The notes under the pieces are model-generated. The model saw only the letters and a list, made by a program, of their open reading frames with translations, did not search any database and was not told the origin of the DNA. DNA of 64,000 nucleotides from an uncultured Eubacteriales bacterium (GTDB lineage: Bacteria; Bacillota; Clostridia; Saccharofermentanales; UBA5734), in the NCBI GenBank assembly GCA_903835065.1, contig CAILLO010000008.1, positions 1 to 64,000 of the forward strand, read 5' to 3'. This document shows, piece by piece, positions 47,730 to 56,858 of the stretch. Position 1 is the first letter of the stretch; each line of letters begins with the position of its first letter. The position numbers and the translations under genes were made by a program.

Positions 47730-49427
47730 ATGGCAGAGAACGCAACCCGGAGCGACAGGATCAAGAAGGGCGCGCGCCGCGCCTCGCACCGCTCGCTTCT
47801 CTACGCGCTCGGCCTCACGCCCGAGGAGATGGACCGGCCGTTCATCGGCGTCGTCAACTCCTTCAACGAGATCGTCCCGGGCCACGTGCACTTGCGCAGC
47901 CTGACGGACGCCGTCAAGGAGGGGATCCGCATGGCGGGCGGCGTGCCCTTCGAGTTCCCCGCCATCGCCGTGTGCGACGGGCTCGCGATGAACCACGAGG
48001 GCATGAAGTACTCGCTCGTCAGCCGAGAAAGCATCGCCGACTCGGCCGAGATCATGCTGACGGCGCACCAGTTCGACGGCGTCGTCTTCCTGCCGAGCTG
48101 CGACAAGGTGGTGCCGGGCCTGCTCATGGCGGCCGCGCGCATGGACCTGCCGTCCGTGTTCGTCAGCGGCGGGCCGATGCTCGCCGGCACCGCGCGCAAC
48201 ACGGCGGGTGAGAAGCGCCGCATCGGGCTGTCCGACCTGTTCGAGGCCGTCGGGGCCAACGCCGCCGGGTGCATGAGCGACGAAGAGCTGACCGCCATGG
48301 AGATGTCCGCCTGCCCGACGTGCGGCAGCTGCTCCGGCATGTACACCGCGAACACGATGAACTGCCTGACCGAGGCGCTCGGAATGGGCCTGCCCGGCAA
48401 CGGCACGGTCCCGGCCGTGTTCGCCGCCCGCAAGCGGCTCGCCCGCCAGGCCGGCATGAAGATCATGGACCTCGTCGCCGAGGGCCTCACCGCCCGGAAG
48501 ATCATGACGGCGGACGCCTTCACGAACGCGCTGCGCGTCGACATGGCCCTCGGCGGCTCGACGAACAGCGTGCTGCACATGCTCGCGATCGCCCGCGAGG
48601 CGGAAGTCCGCGTCGACCTGCCCCTGATCGGCCGGCTCAGCGACACGACGCCCCAGTTGTGCAAGCTCAACCCGGCCGGCCCCGACTTCATCGAGGACCT
48701 CGATGCGGTGGGCGGCATCACGGCCGTCCTCGCGGAGCTCGCCAAGGCGGGCCTCGTCGTCCTGTCCGCGAAGTCCGTCGACGGCGGCATCGGAGCGCGC
48801 ATCGCGAAGTCCCTGGGCGCCGACGGCAAGGTCATCCGCAGCCACACGAAGCCCGTGGGCGTCGACGGCGGCCTCGCGGTCCTGACCGGCACGCTCGCGC
48901 CGGACGGCGCGGTCGTCAAGAAGGGCGCCGTGCTGCCCGAGATGATGGTCCACGAAGGCCCCGCCCGCGTGTTCGACTCCGAGGAGCAGGCGTCCGAGGC
49001 GATCTTCGCCGAGCGGATCCTGTCCGGCGACGTCGTCGTCATCCGGTTCGAAGGCCCGCGCGGCGGTCCCGGCATGCGCGAGATGCTGACCCCCACCAGC
49101 GCGCTGGCCGGCATGGGTCTCGACAAGTCCGTCGCGCTCGTCACGGACGGCCGCTTCTCCGGCGCCACCCGCGGCGCCGCGGTCGGCCACGCCGCCCCGG
49201 AGGCCGCCGAGTGCGGCCCGTTGGCCTACGTCCAGGAGGGCGACCGCATCCGCATCGACATCCCCGCGCGCCGCATCGACCTGCTCGTGTCCGCCGAAGC
49301 GCTCGCCGCTCGCACCCCCGCCCGCCTTCCGGACCGACGCCTCAAGGGCGTGCTGGCCCGCTACGCGGCGCAGGTGGGCTCGGCCGCGGACGGCGCGGTG
49401 CTGCGGCAGCCCCGAAAGGAGTCCTGA
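47730..49427 (+). CDS. ilvD: Dihydroxy-acid dehydratase
   Basis: Fe-S enzyme that makes 2-oxoisovalerate or 2-oxo-3-methylvalerate from the dihydroxy acids of valine and isoleucine synthesis. The 565-residue protein has the cluster ligands in [10 protein letters not shown] and [15 protein letters not shown], and [11 protein letters not shown] near the C-terminus. AAAGGAGGG precedes the ATG. It follows leuB by 19 bases. Confidence 0.95.
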   Translation: MAENATRSDRIKKGARRASHRSLLYALGLTPEEMDRPFIGVVNSFNEIVPGHVHLRSLTDAVKEGIRMAGGVPFEFPAIAVCDGLAMNHEGMKYSLVSRESIADSAEIMLTAHQFDGVVFLPSCDKVVPGLLMAAARMDLPSVFVSGGPMLAGTARNTAGEKRRIGLSDLFEAVGANAAGCMSDEELTAMEMSACPTCGSCSGMYTANTMNCLTEALGMGLPGNGTVPAVFAARKRLARQAGMKIMDLVAEGLTARKIMTADAFTNALRVDMALGGSTNSVLHMLAIAREAEVRVDLPLIGRLSDTTPQLCKLNPAGPDFIEDLDAVGGITAVLAELAKAGLVVLSAKSVDGGIGARIAKSLGADGKVIRSHTKPVGVDGGLAVLTGTLAPDGAVVKKGAVLPEMMVHEGPARVFDSEEQASEAIFAERILSGDVVVIRFEGPRGGPGMREMLTPTSALAGMGLDKSVALVTDGRFSGATRGAAVGHAAPEAAECGPLAYVQEGDRIRIDIPARRIDLLVSAEALAARTPARLPDRRLKGVLARYAAQVGSAADGAVLRQPRKES

Positions 49428-49429
49428 CC

Positions 49430-51178
49430 ATGAACGGTGCCCAGAAGATCCTCGAATTCCTCAAGTCGAAGGGCGTCGAGCACGTCTTCGGCTATCCGGG
49501 CGGCTCGGTGCTGGTCCTGTACGACGAGATCCACAAGGCCGAGTTCCCGCACATCCTGACCCGCCACGAGCAGGGCGCCGCGCACGCCGCGGAGGGCTAC
49601 GCCAAGGCGACGGGCAAGGTGGGCGTCTGCATCGCGACGTCCGGCCCGGGTGCGACCAACCTCGTGACGGGGCTCGCCGACGCGAACCTCGACTCCGTGC
49701 CCGTCCTCGCCATCGCCGGCAACGCCAGCACGACCGCGATCGGCACCGACGCCTTCCAGGAGGCCGACATCACGGGCATCACGCTGCCCATCACCAAGAA
49801 CAACTACCTCGTGAAGAGCGCCGACGACCTCCAGACCGTCCTCGAGGAGGCCTGGAGCCTGACGACCGAGGGCCGCCCCGGTCCCGTGCTCGTCTGCGTG
49901 CCCAAGGACGTCCTCGCCGCCACCGTGCACGAGGGGTCCGAGGCGAAGTCCCGGGCCGAGCTCGTCCGCCACCGTCCGGCGCCCAACCGCTCCGCCGCGT
50001 CCATGCAGGACGTGCTCGCCGCGCTGTCCAGGGCGCAACGCCCGGTGCTCATGGCGGGCGGCGGCATCGTCCACTCGCCCGGCGCGTCCGCACTGCTGAA
50101 GAAGCTCGTCTCGTACGCCTCGCTGCCCGTGATCACCACGCTGATGGGCAAGGGCACGATCTCCGAGGACGAGCCGTCCTGCCTCGGCATGGTCGGCATG
50201 CACGGCATCCCGCAGGCCAACATCGCCCTCGGCAAGTGCGACGTGCTGCTCGCGGTCGGCACCCGCTTCAGCGACCGCATCACCGGCGACCCGGTCCACT
50301 TCAACGCCAAGCAGCGCTTCGTCATCCACGTCGACATCGACCCGGCCGAAATCGGCAAGAACGTCAAGGTCGACATCCGCATCGAGGACGACGCGGCCGA
50401 TTTCTTCACGGGCCTGCTCGCCGCCATGGTCGAGTCGGGGTTCAAGCCCGGCTGGAGCGCCTGGAACCAGGAGCTCGCCGCCCTGACCACGAAGTACCGG
50501 AAGAGGCTCGCGATCATGGCCGAGAACCGCTCCGACGCGCAGCCGCGCGGCGAGGGCTGGGACCGCGACGGCGCCGGCAAGCTGTCCCCCAAGTACGTCA
50601 TCAAGACGATGGCCGACCTCACGGCCCGGCAGGACCCGATCGTCGTCACCGACGTCGGCCAGCACCAGATGTTCACCGCCCAGCACTTCCCCGTGCACAC
50701 GCCGCGCCACTGGATCACCTCCGGCGGGCTGGGCACGATGGGCTTCGGCCTGCCCGCGGCGCTCGGCGCGGCGGTGGCCTGCCCCGACGCCCTCGTCCTC
50801 CTGTTCGTCGGCGACGGCGGATTCCAGATGACCATGCAGGAGCTCGGCGTGATCCAGGACCTGAACCTCAATGTCAAGATGATCGTCATGGACAACGCCT
50901 GCCTCGGCATGGTCCGCCAGTGGCAGGAGCTCTTCTACAGCCAGCGCTACAGCGAGTCGCTGCTCATGAACAACCCCGACTTCGTCATGATCGCGTCCGC
51001 CTACGGCATCGCCGCCGGGCGCGCCGAGAACCCCGCGGAGCTCGCGGTCCAGTTCGAAAAGGCCCTGTCGACCGCCGGACCATACCTCGTGCACTGCATC
51101 CTCGACGGCAACGAGAACGTCTATCCGATCATCCCGCCCGGCAAGCAGACCACCGACATGATCATCCCCGGCGAATAG
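49430..51178 (+). CDS. ilvB: Acetolactate synthase large subunit
   Basis: Thiamine-diphosphate enzyme that condenses two pyruvates, or pyruvate with 2-oxobutyrate. The 582-residue protein has the catalytic Glu in TRHEQGAAHAAEGYA, the FAD/central domain, and the ThDP-binding GDGGFQMTMQEL with the following Asn-Ala (MDNACLGMVRQWQ). The MVRQWQE segment is typical of anabolic AHAS rather than catabolic AlsS. AAAGGAG lies upstream. The regulatory subunit gene ilvN does not follow, nor does ilvC, so both must lie elsewhere or be missing. Confidence 0.94.
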   Translation: MNGAQKILEFLKSKGVEHVFGYPGGSVLVLYDEIHKAEFPHILTRHEQGAAHAAEGYAKATGKVGVCIATSGPGATNLVTGLADANLDSVPVLAIAGNASTTAIGTDAFQEADITGITLPITKNNYLVKSADDLQTVLEEAWSLTTEGRPGPVLVCVPKDVLAATVHEGSEAKSRAELVRHRPAPNRSAASMQDVLAALSRAQRPVLMAGGGIVHSPGASALLKKLVSYASLPVITTLMGKGTISEDEPSCLGMVGMHGIPQANIALGKCDVLLAVGTRFSDRITGDPVHFNAKQRFVIHVDIDPAEIGKNVKVDIRIEDDAADFFTGLLAAMVESGFKPGWSAWNQELAALTTKYRKRLAIMAENRSDAQPRGEGWDRDGAGKLSPKYVIKTMADLTARQDPIVVTDVGQHQMFTAQHFPVHTPRHWITSGGLGTMGFGLPAALGAAVACPDALVLLFVGDGGFQMTMQELGVIQDLNLNVKMIVMDNACLGMVRQWQELFYSQRYSESLLMNNPDFVMIASAYGIAAGRAENPAELAVQFEKALSTAGPYLVHCILDGNENVYPIIPPGKQTTDMIIPGE

Positions 51179-51261
51179 GGGAGGTGCGTCTGCGGGTCAT
51201 CGCGCGTCCGAGCCGCCCGCGAGATGCTGGTCCGCGGCGTCTGGACGATGCGAGCCGTCCA

Positions 51262-51290
51262 TTGACAAGATCAGACGATACCGATAGTCT
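51262..51290 (+). promoter_or_regulatory. Possible promoter of the orphan membrane protein gene
   Basis: Consensus -35 TTGACA (51262-51267), a 17-base spacer and a weak -10 TAGTCT (51285-51290), 30 bases before the start. The rest of the 142-base gap after ilvB shows no terminator. Confidence 0.45.
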
Positions 51291-51320
51291 GTACCCGTGG
51301 AGATCCCACGGGAGGTTCCC

Positions 51321-52058
51321 ATGGAAAGTCGTCGCTCAGCCCTCGATATCGCGCTTCTTGCGCTCCTATCGCTCGCCGTCGCCGTCGCTGCGATCCTCCG
51401 GGTCCACTACCTCGTCCAGCTCCTGACTTCCACGTCGAGCACGGGATACTTCGACCTGACGGACAGCCGCATCGCGACCCTATCGGTGAAACTTCCCGGC
51501 ATCGTGCGGTACGCGGCTTCGACGCTGCTCCAACTCGGCGGCATGGTCGGCATCGGATTCGTCCTGCTGGCCCGGCGACGCGTCCGTCTCGTCGGTTCTG
51601 CGATCGCCTGCGCCGCCCTCGCCCTGGCCGAAATCGACCGCGTCGTACTCGCCCTGCCCGGGCAGCCGCGTTCCGCCGTCTGGTTCAATCTCCCCTTCAC
51701 GCACGGGTTTCCGAGCGACGCGCTCCAGGCCGCGCTCGGCCTTCTCGTCGCCACCGGACTCTTCTTGGCTTTCTCCGGACGATTCAGCGCCAACTGGTCC
51801 GCGGTACTGCTCCCGATCCTCGTCGCTTCGGCAGCGCTGCAGGGCTGGATGATCGCCATGGCGCTCCGGACGATGGAGATCTACCGACTGATGTCGTACA
51901 CCTGGTATTACGGACGGTATCTGGAACTCGCCCGATCCGTAGCTCTCTCCCTCGGTCTCCTCCTCTTCGACCTGGCGCTCGTCCTCCTCGTCCTGCGCGC
52001 CCTGCGCCGGGGTTCCTTCCACACGCCGGCAGAGGTCTTGACGCCCGCGGCCGAATGA
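51321..52058 (+). CDS. Hypothetical six-segment membrane protein
   Basis: Not recognised. A 245-residue product with about six hydrophobic segments (near residues 8-32, 60-85, 90-115, 140-160, 168-190 and 205-230). It has no charged catalytic motifs. The ATG at 51321 is chosen because GGGAGG lies just upstream; a GTG eight codons earlier is possible. It is flanked by its own candidate promoter and by one for the next gene, so it may be monocistronic. It could be a lineage-specific transport or integrity protein; no function is claimed. Confidence 0.72.
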   Translation: MESRRSALDIALLALLSLAVAVAAILRVHYLVQLLTSTSSTGYFDLTDSRIATLSVKLPGIVRYAASTLLQLGGMVGIGFVLLARRRVRLVGSAIACAALALAEIDRVVLALPGQPRSAVWFNLPFTHGFPSDALQAALGLLVATGLFLAFSGRFSANWSAVLLPILVASAALQGWMIAMALRTMEIYRLMSYTWYYGRYLELARSVALSLGLLLFDLALVLLVLRALRRGSFHTPAEVLTPAAE

Positions 52059-52064
52059 TATAAT
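52038..52064 (+). promoter_or_regulatory. Possible promoter of the 113-residue orphan gene
   Basis: Perfect -10 TATAAT (52059-52064) directly after the preceding stop codon. A TTGACG (52038-52043) lies 15 bases upstream, a short spacer, so the -35 assignment is doubtful. Confidence 0.45.
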
Positions 52065-52112
52065 GGTCGCAGTGACCAGCGTGAATGGCATCTCCTTGAG
52101 GAGGTGACGCGA

Positions 52113-52454
52113 GTGGTGGGCGACTGGGCTCTCTCCGGACGCGATATCGACCGCATGCGGCTCCGTTGGCAGGACTTCCTCTGCGTGAAGTTCCCCTGTT
52201 CCACGCGGGATTGCCTCGACGAACTCTACGCCGAGCTGATCGAGTGGGACGGGGAGGTCGCGGAGTGCATCCGCCTGCTGCTCGAGGGGCGCCGCGTGAA
52301 CCTCGCGAAGCTGCGCGACGAGCGCACGATCCGCGGGATGCTCGACGACCTGAAGGCGCGCGAGGAGAGCGACGATCTCCGCGGCCTGGAAGCCTACTAC
52401 GACGCCCTCCTCGCCCTGATCGACGACTCGATGCGCCTCGCGGTCCGCCATTAG
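52113..52454 (+). CDS. Hypothetical small acidic protein
   Basis: Not recognised. A 113-residue soluble, mostly helical product (RDCLDELYAELIEWDGEVAEC, split here by a short gap in conservation I cannot judge). It has three Cys and no known motif. The start is GTG 52113, preceded by the very strong site GAGGAGGTGA; GTG 52104 overlaps that site and GTG 52116 is also possible. Its own TATAAT lies at 52059. A strong site plus own promoter argue that it is a real gene. Confidence 0.65.
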   Translation: MVGDWALSGRDIDRMRLRWQDFLCVKFPCSTRDCLDELYAELIEWDGEVAECIRLLLEGRRVNLAKLRDERTIRGMLDDLKAREESDDLRGLEAYYDALLALIDDSMRLAVRH

Positions 52455-52562
52455 GCACGACCCAGGCCCCCGCCTCTTCGTCCCCCGATTCTCGTGCAGT
52501 TTCGTTCGCGAATCCGTCCGGAAACGCTATGGAATCGGGCGTTCCCGTATGGTACGATATGA

Positions 52563-52578
52563 AAACCCGCAAGGGTTT
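52563..52578 (+). other. Short hairpin upstream of the MFS permease gene
   Basis: AAACCC-GCAA-GGGTTT, a six-base stem closed by a stable GCAA tetraloop, 35 bases before the permease start. The T-run is short, so it is either a weak terminator for the upstream gene or a leader structure. The remaining 52455-52612 gap shows nothing else clear. Confidence 0.35.
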
Positions 52579-52612
52579 CTGAAAACCATGACATGTCTTT
52601 CCAGGGAGGGGG

Positions 52613-53755
52613 GTGCCCGGTCTGAAATCGAAATCGTTCAAGGCCGTCGTGCTTCTCCTTTCCGTCTTCCAGCCCCTCATGGCCCTCTCGCCGGTGCTCG
52701 CGGACCTGCGGCGGACGTTCGCCGTCGACGCGTCGCTCGCCGCGCAGCTGATCTCGATCCCGTCGATCGTCGCCGTGCCGACGATGCTGCTCTGCGGATT
52801 CCTGAGCCGGCGGCTCCCGGGGAAGCCGGTCCTCATGACGGGCCTCGCGCTGCTGACCTTCGCGGGCTCGGCGACCGCCTTCGCGCCGTCCTTCACGGCC
52901 GTCGTCGCGCTGCGCGCCCTGTCCGGCGTCGGCGCGGGGCTGCTGATCCCCTACACCCTGAGCCTGATCGCCGACAACTTCGAGGGCCCGGAGCGGAACC
53001 AGCTCTACGGCCTGCAGGGCACGGCGCTCAACAGCGGCGGCGTCCTGTTCTCCCTCGTCGGCGGCCTCGTGGGCGTCCTCGGCTGGCGCGCGAACTCCTG
53101 GACCGCGCTGCTCGGCCTCCCGTTCCTCCTGATCGCCTTCTTCGGCCTCCCGCACCTCCCGCCCACCGCGCACGCGGAAGAGAAGTCCGGGCACCTCACC
53201 CCGGCGGCCTGGAGGATCTACCTGACGATCGTCGCGAGCCAGGCCCTGATCTGGGTCTTCCCGCCCAGCGTCGCCTTCCTGCTCGACCAGCGCGGCTTCG
53301 CCGGCTCCGCCCTCGCGGGGACCGCCATGGCCTTCTTCACGGCCGGCGGCATCGTCGGCGGCATCGCCTTCAGCCCGATCCACCGCAGGATCGGCCGCCA
53401 CGTGACCGGGATGGCCTTCCTGCTCGGCGCCGCAGGCCTCGCCGTGGCGGCCCTGGTCCCGGCCTACGCGGCCTTCCTCGCCGGCGCACTTCTGCTCGGC
53501 CTGTGCGGCTCGTTCTCCGTCAGCTGCCTGCTCGTCGACCTGACCGCGGTGGTGCCCGGCGCCTCCATGACGACGACGATGTCGGTCGCGATGGCCTTCC
53601 TCGTCGGCGGCAACGCCCTCGGCCCCGTGCTGTCCGGCGCCCTGCGCTCCGCGCTGCCCGGCCTGACCTACGAGATCCTCTTCGTCGGCTCCGCCGTCTG
53701 CATCGCCCTCCTGGCCGCGGCCACCTTCCTGCCCGGCCGCACCGCCAGAACCTGA
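52613..53755 (+). CDS. MFS permease, putative sugar transporter
   Basis: A 380-residue major facilitator protein with about 12 hydrophobic segments. The loop after segment 2 (GFLSRRLPGKPVL) is a loose version of the MFS G-D-R/K loop motif. The start is GTG 52613 with GGGAGGGG upstream. It is followed 13 bases later by a hexokinase, so hexose import coupled to phosphorylation is the likely role. The family also contains drug exporters, so direction and substrate are inferred from the neighbour. Confidence 0.8.
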   Translation: MPGLKSKSFKAVVLLLSVFQPLMALSPVLADLRRTFAVDASLAAQLISIPSIVAVPTMLLCGFLSRRLPGKPVLMTGLALLTFAGSATAFAPSFTAVVALRALSGVGAGLLIPYTLSLIADNFEGPERNQLYGLQGTALNSGGVLFSLVGGLVGVLGWRANSWTALLGLPFLLIAFFGLPHLPPTAHAEEKSGHLTPAAWRIYLTIVASQALIWVFPPSVAFLLDQRGFAGSALAGTAMAFFTAGGIVGGIAFSPIHRRIGRHVTGMAFLLGAAGLAVAALVPAYAAFLAGALLLGLCGSFSVSCLLVDLTAVVPGASMTTTMSVAMAFLVGGNALGPVLSGALRSALPGLTYEILFVGSAVCIALLAAATFLPGRTART

Positions 53756-53768
53756 AAGGAGTTTCCCC

Positions 53769-55094
53769 ATGGACGACCTCAAGCAGAAGACCGCCCGCTT
53801 CCTCGCCGCGCACGGCATGGCTCCCGAGTCCGTCGACCTCGACCGCGAGCTCCGGACCTTCGTCCGCGAGATGGAGGAAGGCCTGTCCGGCCACGCCTCG
53901 CTCAAGATGATCACGACCTACGTCAGCCCGGACGGGGAGATCCCGGTGGGCCGGCCCGTGATCGTGATCGACGCCGGCGGTACGAATTTCCGCGTGGCCC
54001 TCGTGATCTTCGACGAGAAGCGCGCCCCGGTGGTCGAAGACCTGAAGGTCCACCCGATGCCCGGCACTCAGGGCGAACTCGACTGCGACGACTTCTACCG
54101 CACGATGGCCTCCTACGTGCTCCCCCTCGCGGACCGGAGCGACCGGATCGGCTTCTGCTTCTCGTTCCCCGTCGAGATGCAGCCCGACAAGGACGGCGTG
54201 CTGATCCAGTTCAACAAGGAAGTGCTCGTGCGCGGCGCGGTCGGCAAGCTCGTCGGTGCGAATCTCCGCAAGGCGCTGGCCGACCTCGGAGCCAAGGGCG
54301 AGAAATCCGTCGTGATCCTCAACGACACCGTCGCGACGCTGCTCGGCGGCAAGGCGGCCTTCCCCGACCGCCGCTTCGACGGCACGATCGGCTACATCCT
54401 CGGCACCGGCACCAATTCCGCCTACGCCGAGGACAACGCGCGCATCGTGAAGTCTCCGACCCTGCGCGGCAGGCCCGGCACGACGCTGGTCAACATGGAG
54501 TCCGGCGGCTACACCGGCTACCCGCAGAGCCCGATCGACAAGGAGCTCGACGCGACGCTGTCCGACCCCGGCGTCCACACGTTCGAGAAGATGATTTCGG
54601 GCGCCTACCAGGGCGGCCTCCTGCTGCGCACGGTCGCCGCGGCCTCGAAGGACGGCCTGTTCTCGCCCCGCGCGGCGCGCGCCTTCGCGGCCCTGTCCTC
54701 CCTCTCCTCCCGCGAGATCGACCTCTTCTGCTTCTACCCCTTCGACGCGCGCAACGTCCTCGCCGGCTGCATCGGCGGCGGCGACTCCGCGGAGGAGAAG
54801 TCCGACCGCCAGGTCCTCTACCACCTCGTCGACGCCCAGTTCGAGCGCGCGGCCCGCCTCGTCGCCGTCAACCTCGCCGCCGCGATCGTCCACACCGGGC
54901 GCGGCACCGACCCCTGCCTGCCGGTCTGCATCTCCGCGGAGGGCACGACCTTCTACAAGTCCAAGCTGTTCCGCGGCAAGCTCGACCACTACGTGAAGAC
55001 CTTCTTCAACGACCGGCTCGGCATCTACTGCGACTTCGTGCAGGCGGACAAGTCGACGCTGATCGGCACCGCGATCGCCGGCCTGATCGGATGA
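53769..55094 (+). CDS. Hexokinase of the eukaryotic (Hexokinase_1/2) family
   Basis: Phosphorylates glucose or other hexoses with ATP. The 441-residue product resembles eukaryotic hexokinase rather than bacterial glucokinase or ROK kinase: phosphate loop VIDAGGTNFRVALV (Asp68), sugar-binding FCFSFPVEM, catalytic Asp186 in LNDTVATLLGG, phosphate-2 IGYILGTGTNSAY, NMESGGYTG and EKMISGAYQGGLLL. The helix-rich first 60 residues match the hexokinase N-terminus. AAAGGAG precedes the ATG. Such genes occur sporadically in Clostridia and spirochaetes. It lies in one unit with the MFS permease. Confidence 0.88.
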   Translation: MDDLKQKTARFLAAHGMAPESVDLDRELRTFVREMEEGLSGHASLKMITTYVSPDGEIPVGRPVIVIDAGGTNFRVALVIFDEKRAPVVEDLKVHPMPGTQGELDCDDFYRTMASYVLPLADRSDRIGFCFSFPVEMQPDKDGVLIQFNKEVLVRGAVGKLVGANLRKALADLGAKGEKSVVILNDTVATLLGGKAAFPDRRFDGTIGYILGTGTNSAYAEDNARIVKSPTLRGRPGTTLVNMESGGYTGYPQSPIDKELDATLSDPGVHTFEKMISGAYQGGLLLRTVAAASKDGLFSPRAARAFAALSSLSSREIDLFCFYPFDARNVLAGCIGGGDSAEEKSDRQVLYHLVDAQFERAARLVAVNLAAAIVHTGRGTDPCLPVCISAEGTTFYKSKLFRGKLDHYVKTFFNDRLGIYCDFVQADKSTLIGTAIAGLIG

Positions 55095-55121
55095 CGTCGA
55101 AGCCGGTCGCGTGAGCCGCCC

Positions 55122-56858
55122 ATGGGCTGGCTGAAGAAGTACATGCCCCGGTACCTGAAGCGGGCCATCCCCGCGTGGGCCTGCCTGCTCGGCGAGGTCC
55201 TCGTGGACCTGAGCCTGCCGACGCTGATGGCCTCGATCGTGAACATCGGCATCCTCGGGAACGACACGCCGTTCATGCTGCGCACCGGCGGCTGGATGCT
55301 CGCGATCGCCCTCTCCGGCTCGGTCCTCGGCACCTTCCGCAACCTCCTTTCGACCCGCGCCTCCCAGGACCTCGGAACCGAACTGCGCGCCGACCTGTTC
55401 CGCAAGACGCAGACGCTGTCGCTCGCCACGCTGCGTCGTTTCGGCACCGCGACGACGATTACGCGCATCACCAACGACGTGATGCAGGTGCAGAACCTGT
55501 CGTTCCTGATCACCCGCATCTTCATGCGCGCCCCGATGATGATCGTCGGCGGCCTGATCATGGCCTTCTCGCTCAACGCCTCCATGGCCCTGGTCCTGCT
55601 CGGCGCGCTGCCCGTCCTGGGCGTGCTGCTCGTGTTCCGCATCCGCAGGGGCCTGCCGCTGTTCCAGAAGGTGCAGGCGGCGCTCGACCGCGTCAACGGC
55701 GTGATGCGCGAGTACCTCGCGGGCGTGCGCGTCGTCAAGGTCTTCCACCGGACCGATTACGAGGCGGAGCGCTTCGACCGGGCGAACCAGGACCTGACCG
55801 GGATCGGCGTCAAGGCGGCGCGTTCGCTCGCCTCGATCCAGCCCCTGACGCTGCTCGTGATGAACGGCAGCATCCTGCTCCTGCTCTGGCTGGGCGGCGT
55901 GCGCGTCGGGTCCGGCGCGACGAAGGTCGGCGACGTGATGGCCTTCGTGACCTACTTCCAGCAGATCCTGCAGGCCATGACCATGCTGTCCATGATCTTC
56001 AACGCCATGGCGCGGGCGCGCACCTCGCTGGGCCGCATCGGCGAGGTCTTCGCGACGACCGAGCCCATGAAGGACCCGGAAGCGCCCCGCTCGCCCGAAC
56101 GGACCGGCGCGGTCGAGATGCGGGGCGTGTCGTTCACGTTCGAAGGGCAGTCCGCCCCGACGCTGTCCGGCCTCGACTTCCGCGTGGAGCCGGGCCAGAC
56201 GGCGGCCGTGATCGGGGCGACCGGCTCGGGCAAGTCGACCCTCGTCCAGTTGCTGCAGCGCTTCTCGGACGCGACGGAGGGGTCGGTGCGCATCGACGGC
56301 CAGGACGTGCGGGACTTCGCGCAGGACGAGCTCCGCCGGCGGGTGGCGATCGTGCCGCAGCAGTCGACGCTGTTCACCGGGACGCTCAAGGAGAACCTGA
56401 TGTGGGGCGACGAGCACGCGACGGACGAGGAGATCGCGCATGCGCTCGCGGTCGCGCAGGCCGCCGACTTCGTCGCGCGCATGCCGGAGGGCCTGTCGAC
56501 CCGCATCGGCCAGGGCGGCGTCAATCTCTCGGGCGGCCAGAAGCAGCGCCTGAGCATCGCCCGCGCATTGCTCCGGAAGCCCGACGTGCTGCTCCTCGAC
56601 GACAGCACGAGCGCCGTCGACATGGAGACCGAACGCCGCCTGCGCGAAGCCCTCCGCACCGCGTGCGCCGGCACGACGGTGGTCGTCGTGGCCCAGCGCA
56701 TCCATACGGTCATGGAGGCCGACACGATCCTCGTCCTCGACGAGGGGCGCCTCGTCGCGCAGGGGGACCACCGCGCGCTGCTCCGTACCTGCCCGATCTA
56801 CCGGGACTTCTACCGCTCGCAGGTCGGCCTCGACGTGGCCGGCCAGGAGGTCGTCTGA
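55122..56858 (+). CDS. ABC exporter half-transporter with degenerate Walker B
   Basis: A 578-residue type IV ABC exporter half. About six membrane segments (1-310) precede the ATPase with Walker A GATGSGKST, Q-loop VPQQST, signature LSGGQKQRL and D-loop SAVD. The catalytic Glu after Walker B is replaced by Asp (LLLDDST), so its own Walker site is predicted to be inactive or slow. It overlaps the next half-transporter by one base (TGATG), and the two should form a heterodimer. The substrate could be a drug, peptide or lipid; not determinable. Confidence 0.92.
   Translation: MGWLKKYMPRYLKRAIPAWACLLGEVLVDLSLPTLMASIVNIGILGNDTPFMLRTGGWMLAIALSGSVLGTFRNLLSTRASQDLGTELRADLFRKTQTLSLATLRRFGTATTITRITNDVMQVQNLSFLITRIFMRAPMMIVGGLIMAFSLNASMALVLLGALPVLGVLLVFRIRRGLPLFQKVQAALDRVNGVMREYLAGVRVVKVFHRTDYEAERFDRANQDLTGIGVKAARSLASIQPLTLLVMNGSILLLLWLGGVRVGSGATKVGDVMAFVTYFQQILQAMTMLSMIFNAMARARTSLGRIGEVFATTEPMKDPEAPRSPERTGAVEMRGVSFTFEGQSAPTLSGLDFRVEPGQTAAVIGATGSGKSTLVQLLQRFSDATEGSVRIDGQDVRDFAQDELRRRVAIVPQQSTLFTGTLKENLMWGDEHATDEEIAHALAVAQAADFVARMPEGLSTRIGQGGVNLSGGQKQRLSIARALLRKPDVLLLDDSTSAVDMETERRLREALRTACAGTTVVVVAQRIHTVMEADTILVLDEGRLVAQGDHRALLRTCPIYRDFYRSQVGLDVAGQEVV

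Noticed and set aside
53520-56771. Minus-strand open frame of about 1,080 codons
   Set aside because: It is antisense to the hexokinase and ABC exporter genes, with Arg/Gly/Asp-rich composition typical of shadow frames.
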